Shown: positions 63,211 to 64,000 of the stretch, in pieces | Numbering within the stretch: the first letter of the stretch is position 1 | How the letters are laid out: the number at the start of each line of letters is the position of its first letter | NCBI GenBank assembly: GCA_002338715.1 | Contig: DDIR01000124.1 | Coordinates: 13,084-77,083, forward strand | Direction of reading: 5' to 3' | DNA length: 64,000 nt | DNA from: Phycisphaerales bacterium UBA1845 | GTDB taxonomy: Bacteria > Planctomycetota > Phycisphaerae > UBA1845 | Made by a program: the position numbers and the translations under genes | Notes under the pieces: model-generated | The model's input: only the letters and a program-made list of their open reading frames with translations | Databases searched by the model: none | What the model was told of the DNA's origin: nothing

Positions 63211-64000
63211 ATGTCACATTCGCAAGACCATTCCGCGCGTTCAGATTTCTCGGGGCCATCCGATCGGCCCAACGTCGATCAGAAGAAAAAGCTGGCCAAG
63301 GAACTCGTCAAAGCCGTCAAGCGGCTCGACGCGGCGCAGGCAGCACGCTTCACCTGGAACCATCCCAAGTTTCGCGGCAAGAGCGGGAACGATGTCGTCC
63401 GCGAAGGCGTATCGCTGGCTGACGCGCAACACGTCATCGCCCGCGAAAGTGGATTCGAGAGTTGGCCGAAGATGACGCAGTATCTCAATGCGCTCCACGC
63501 TGAGCCCACAGGTCCCGTCGCGATCTTTGAAGACGCCGTGCGGGCGATCATTCGCGGTGATGTCGAAGAACTAAAGCGCCTGCTCCACGCGAACAAAGAC
63601 TTGGCGGTCATGCGCTCGCCGCGTCATCACCGCGCGACGCTGCCCCACTACGTTGCGGCCAACGGTGTTGAAAACGAACACCAGATCGTTCCACCCAATG
63701 CCGTCGAAATCGCCAAAACGCTCTTCGCTGCCGGCGCCGACGCCGTTGTCGATGCGACGGCAGACACTTATGGCGGTGGCGGCGGATCGACGCCTTTGGT
63801 CGCGTTGGTCACCAGCACGCATCCACACGATGCTGGCGTGCAACCGGATCTCGTTCGAGCGTTCTGCGATGCCGGGGCGAATCCCAACGGAATCGACAAC
63901 GATGGCCTACCGATCATGTCGGCGCTCGGGTTTCGATACCCAGCCGCCGCGATGGCGCTATGCGAATGCGGTGCGCGGATCGACAATCTGCCGACGGCGG
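63211..64000 (+). CDS. Ankyrin-repeat-type protein, C-terminus beyond window end
   Basis: An open frame of 263 codons to the window edge from the ATG at 63211, with AGGAGG five bases upstream. The head (about 1-85) is charged and includes a segment often found before ankyrin repeats in Planctomycetota and Acidobacteria (LADAQHVIARESGFESWPKM). Ankyrin-like repeats follow: EDAVRAIIRGDVEELKRLLH, AVEIAKTLFAAGAD, DLVRAFCDAGANPNGIDNDG. They would bind other proteins. No enzyme domain is visible in the part shown. Confidence 0.85.
   Translation, partial: MSHSQDHSARSDFSGPSDRPNVDQKKKLAKELVKAVKRLDAAQAARFTWNHPKFRGKSGNDVVREGVSLADAQHVIARESGFESWPKMTQYLNALHAEPTGPVAIFEDAVRAIIRGDVEELKRLLHANKDLAVMRSPRHHRATLPHYVAANGVENEHQIVPPNAVEIAKTLFAAGADAVVDATADTYGGGGGSTPLVALVTSTHPHDAGVQPDLVRAFCDAGANPNGIDNDGLPIMSALGFRYPAAAMALCECGARIDNLPTA

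Overview
The window looks like chromosomal DNA from a Planctomycetota bacterium, probably close to the Phycisphaerae. Three features point there: secreted proteins ending in short dockerin-like, calcium-loop-like tails (four here); a prepilin-type protein with a GFTLVELLVV head and an H-X9-DG-like tail; and several proteins with N-terminal zinc ribbons. The assignment is inferred from protein style, because the window has no rRNA or tRNA gene that I can see.

Region 1 (1-17.6 kb) is a glycan-use locus, most likely for beta-1,3-glucan (laminarin-type) polymers. It holds a GH1 beta-glucosidase cut by the window edge, a large secreted beta-repeat protein, a GH16 endoglucanase, a pseudopilin-like protein, a LacI regulator, two sugar ABC permeases and their binding protein, a small membrane protein, a GH3 beta-glucosidase and a second GH16-like protein. 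Secreted GH16 enzymes would cut the polymer, the ABC transporter would import oligomers, and GH1/GH3 would finish to glucose. No ABC ATPase is present, so a shared one elsewhere is presumed.

Region 2 (17.6-39.6 kb) is an accessory island. A large serine recombinase faces a PD-(D/E)XK-like/NACHT NTPase. Their 3' ends read into each other, which suggests a recombination junction near 20.1 kb. A frameshifted, truncated UPF1-like helicase follows. Then comes the most interesting unit: an eight-gene, tightly coupled operon (25881-36312) with a zinc-ribbon membrane protein, a zinc-ribbon TRAFAC-type GTPase, a membrane-anchored protein resembling GTPase-associated protein 1 (GAP1), a 980-residue membrane coiled-coil protein, a GYF-like domain protein, a TolQ/ExbB/MotA-type channel subunit and two TolR/ExbD-like anchored coiled-coil subunits. 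A low-complexity lipoprotein converges on it, and a double zinc-ribbon membrane protein lies beyond.

Region 3 (39.6-48.2 kb) is a metal-resistance block on the minus strand: a CusCBA/CzcCBA-type RND exporter, two lipoproteins rich in histidine or acidic residues, and a DmeF-like CDF transporter. Region 4 (48.2-52.1 kb) is a scrapyard: a frameshifted remnant, a winged-helix gene broken by an in-frame TGA, a truncated small membrane protein fused to an internal fragment of glutaminyl-tRNA synthetase, and an intact secreted vanadium-haloperoxidase-like protein.

Region 5 (52.6-64 kb) is housekeeping: full-length glnS, a sigma-70 family factor, an Rrf2 regulator and a complete SUF iron-sulfur operon (sufB, C, D, S, U, T), then a membrane protein and an ankyrin-type protein cut by the window end. 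The SUF spacers carry a 17-nt tandem repeat that starts over the sufB stop codon and a REP-like inverted repeat.
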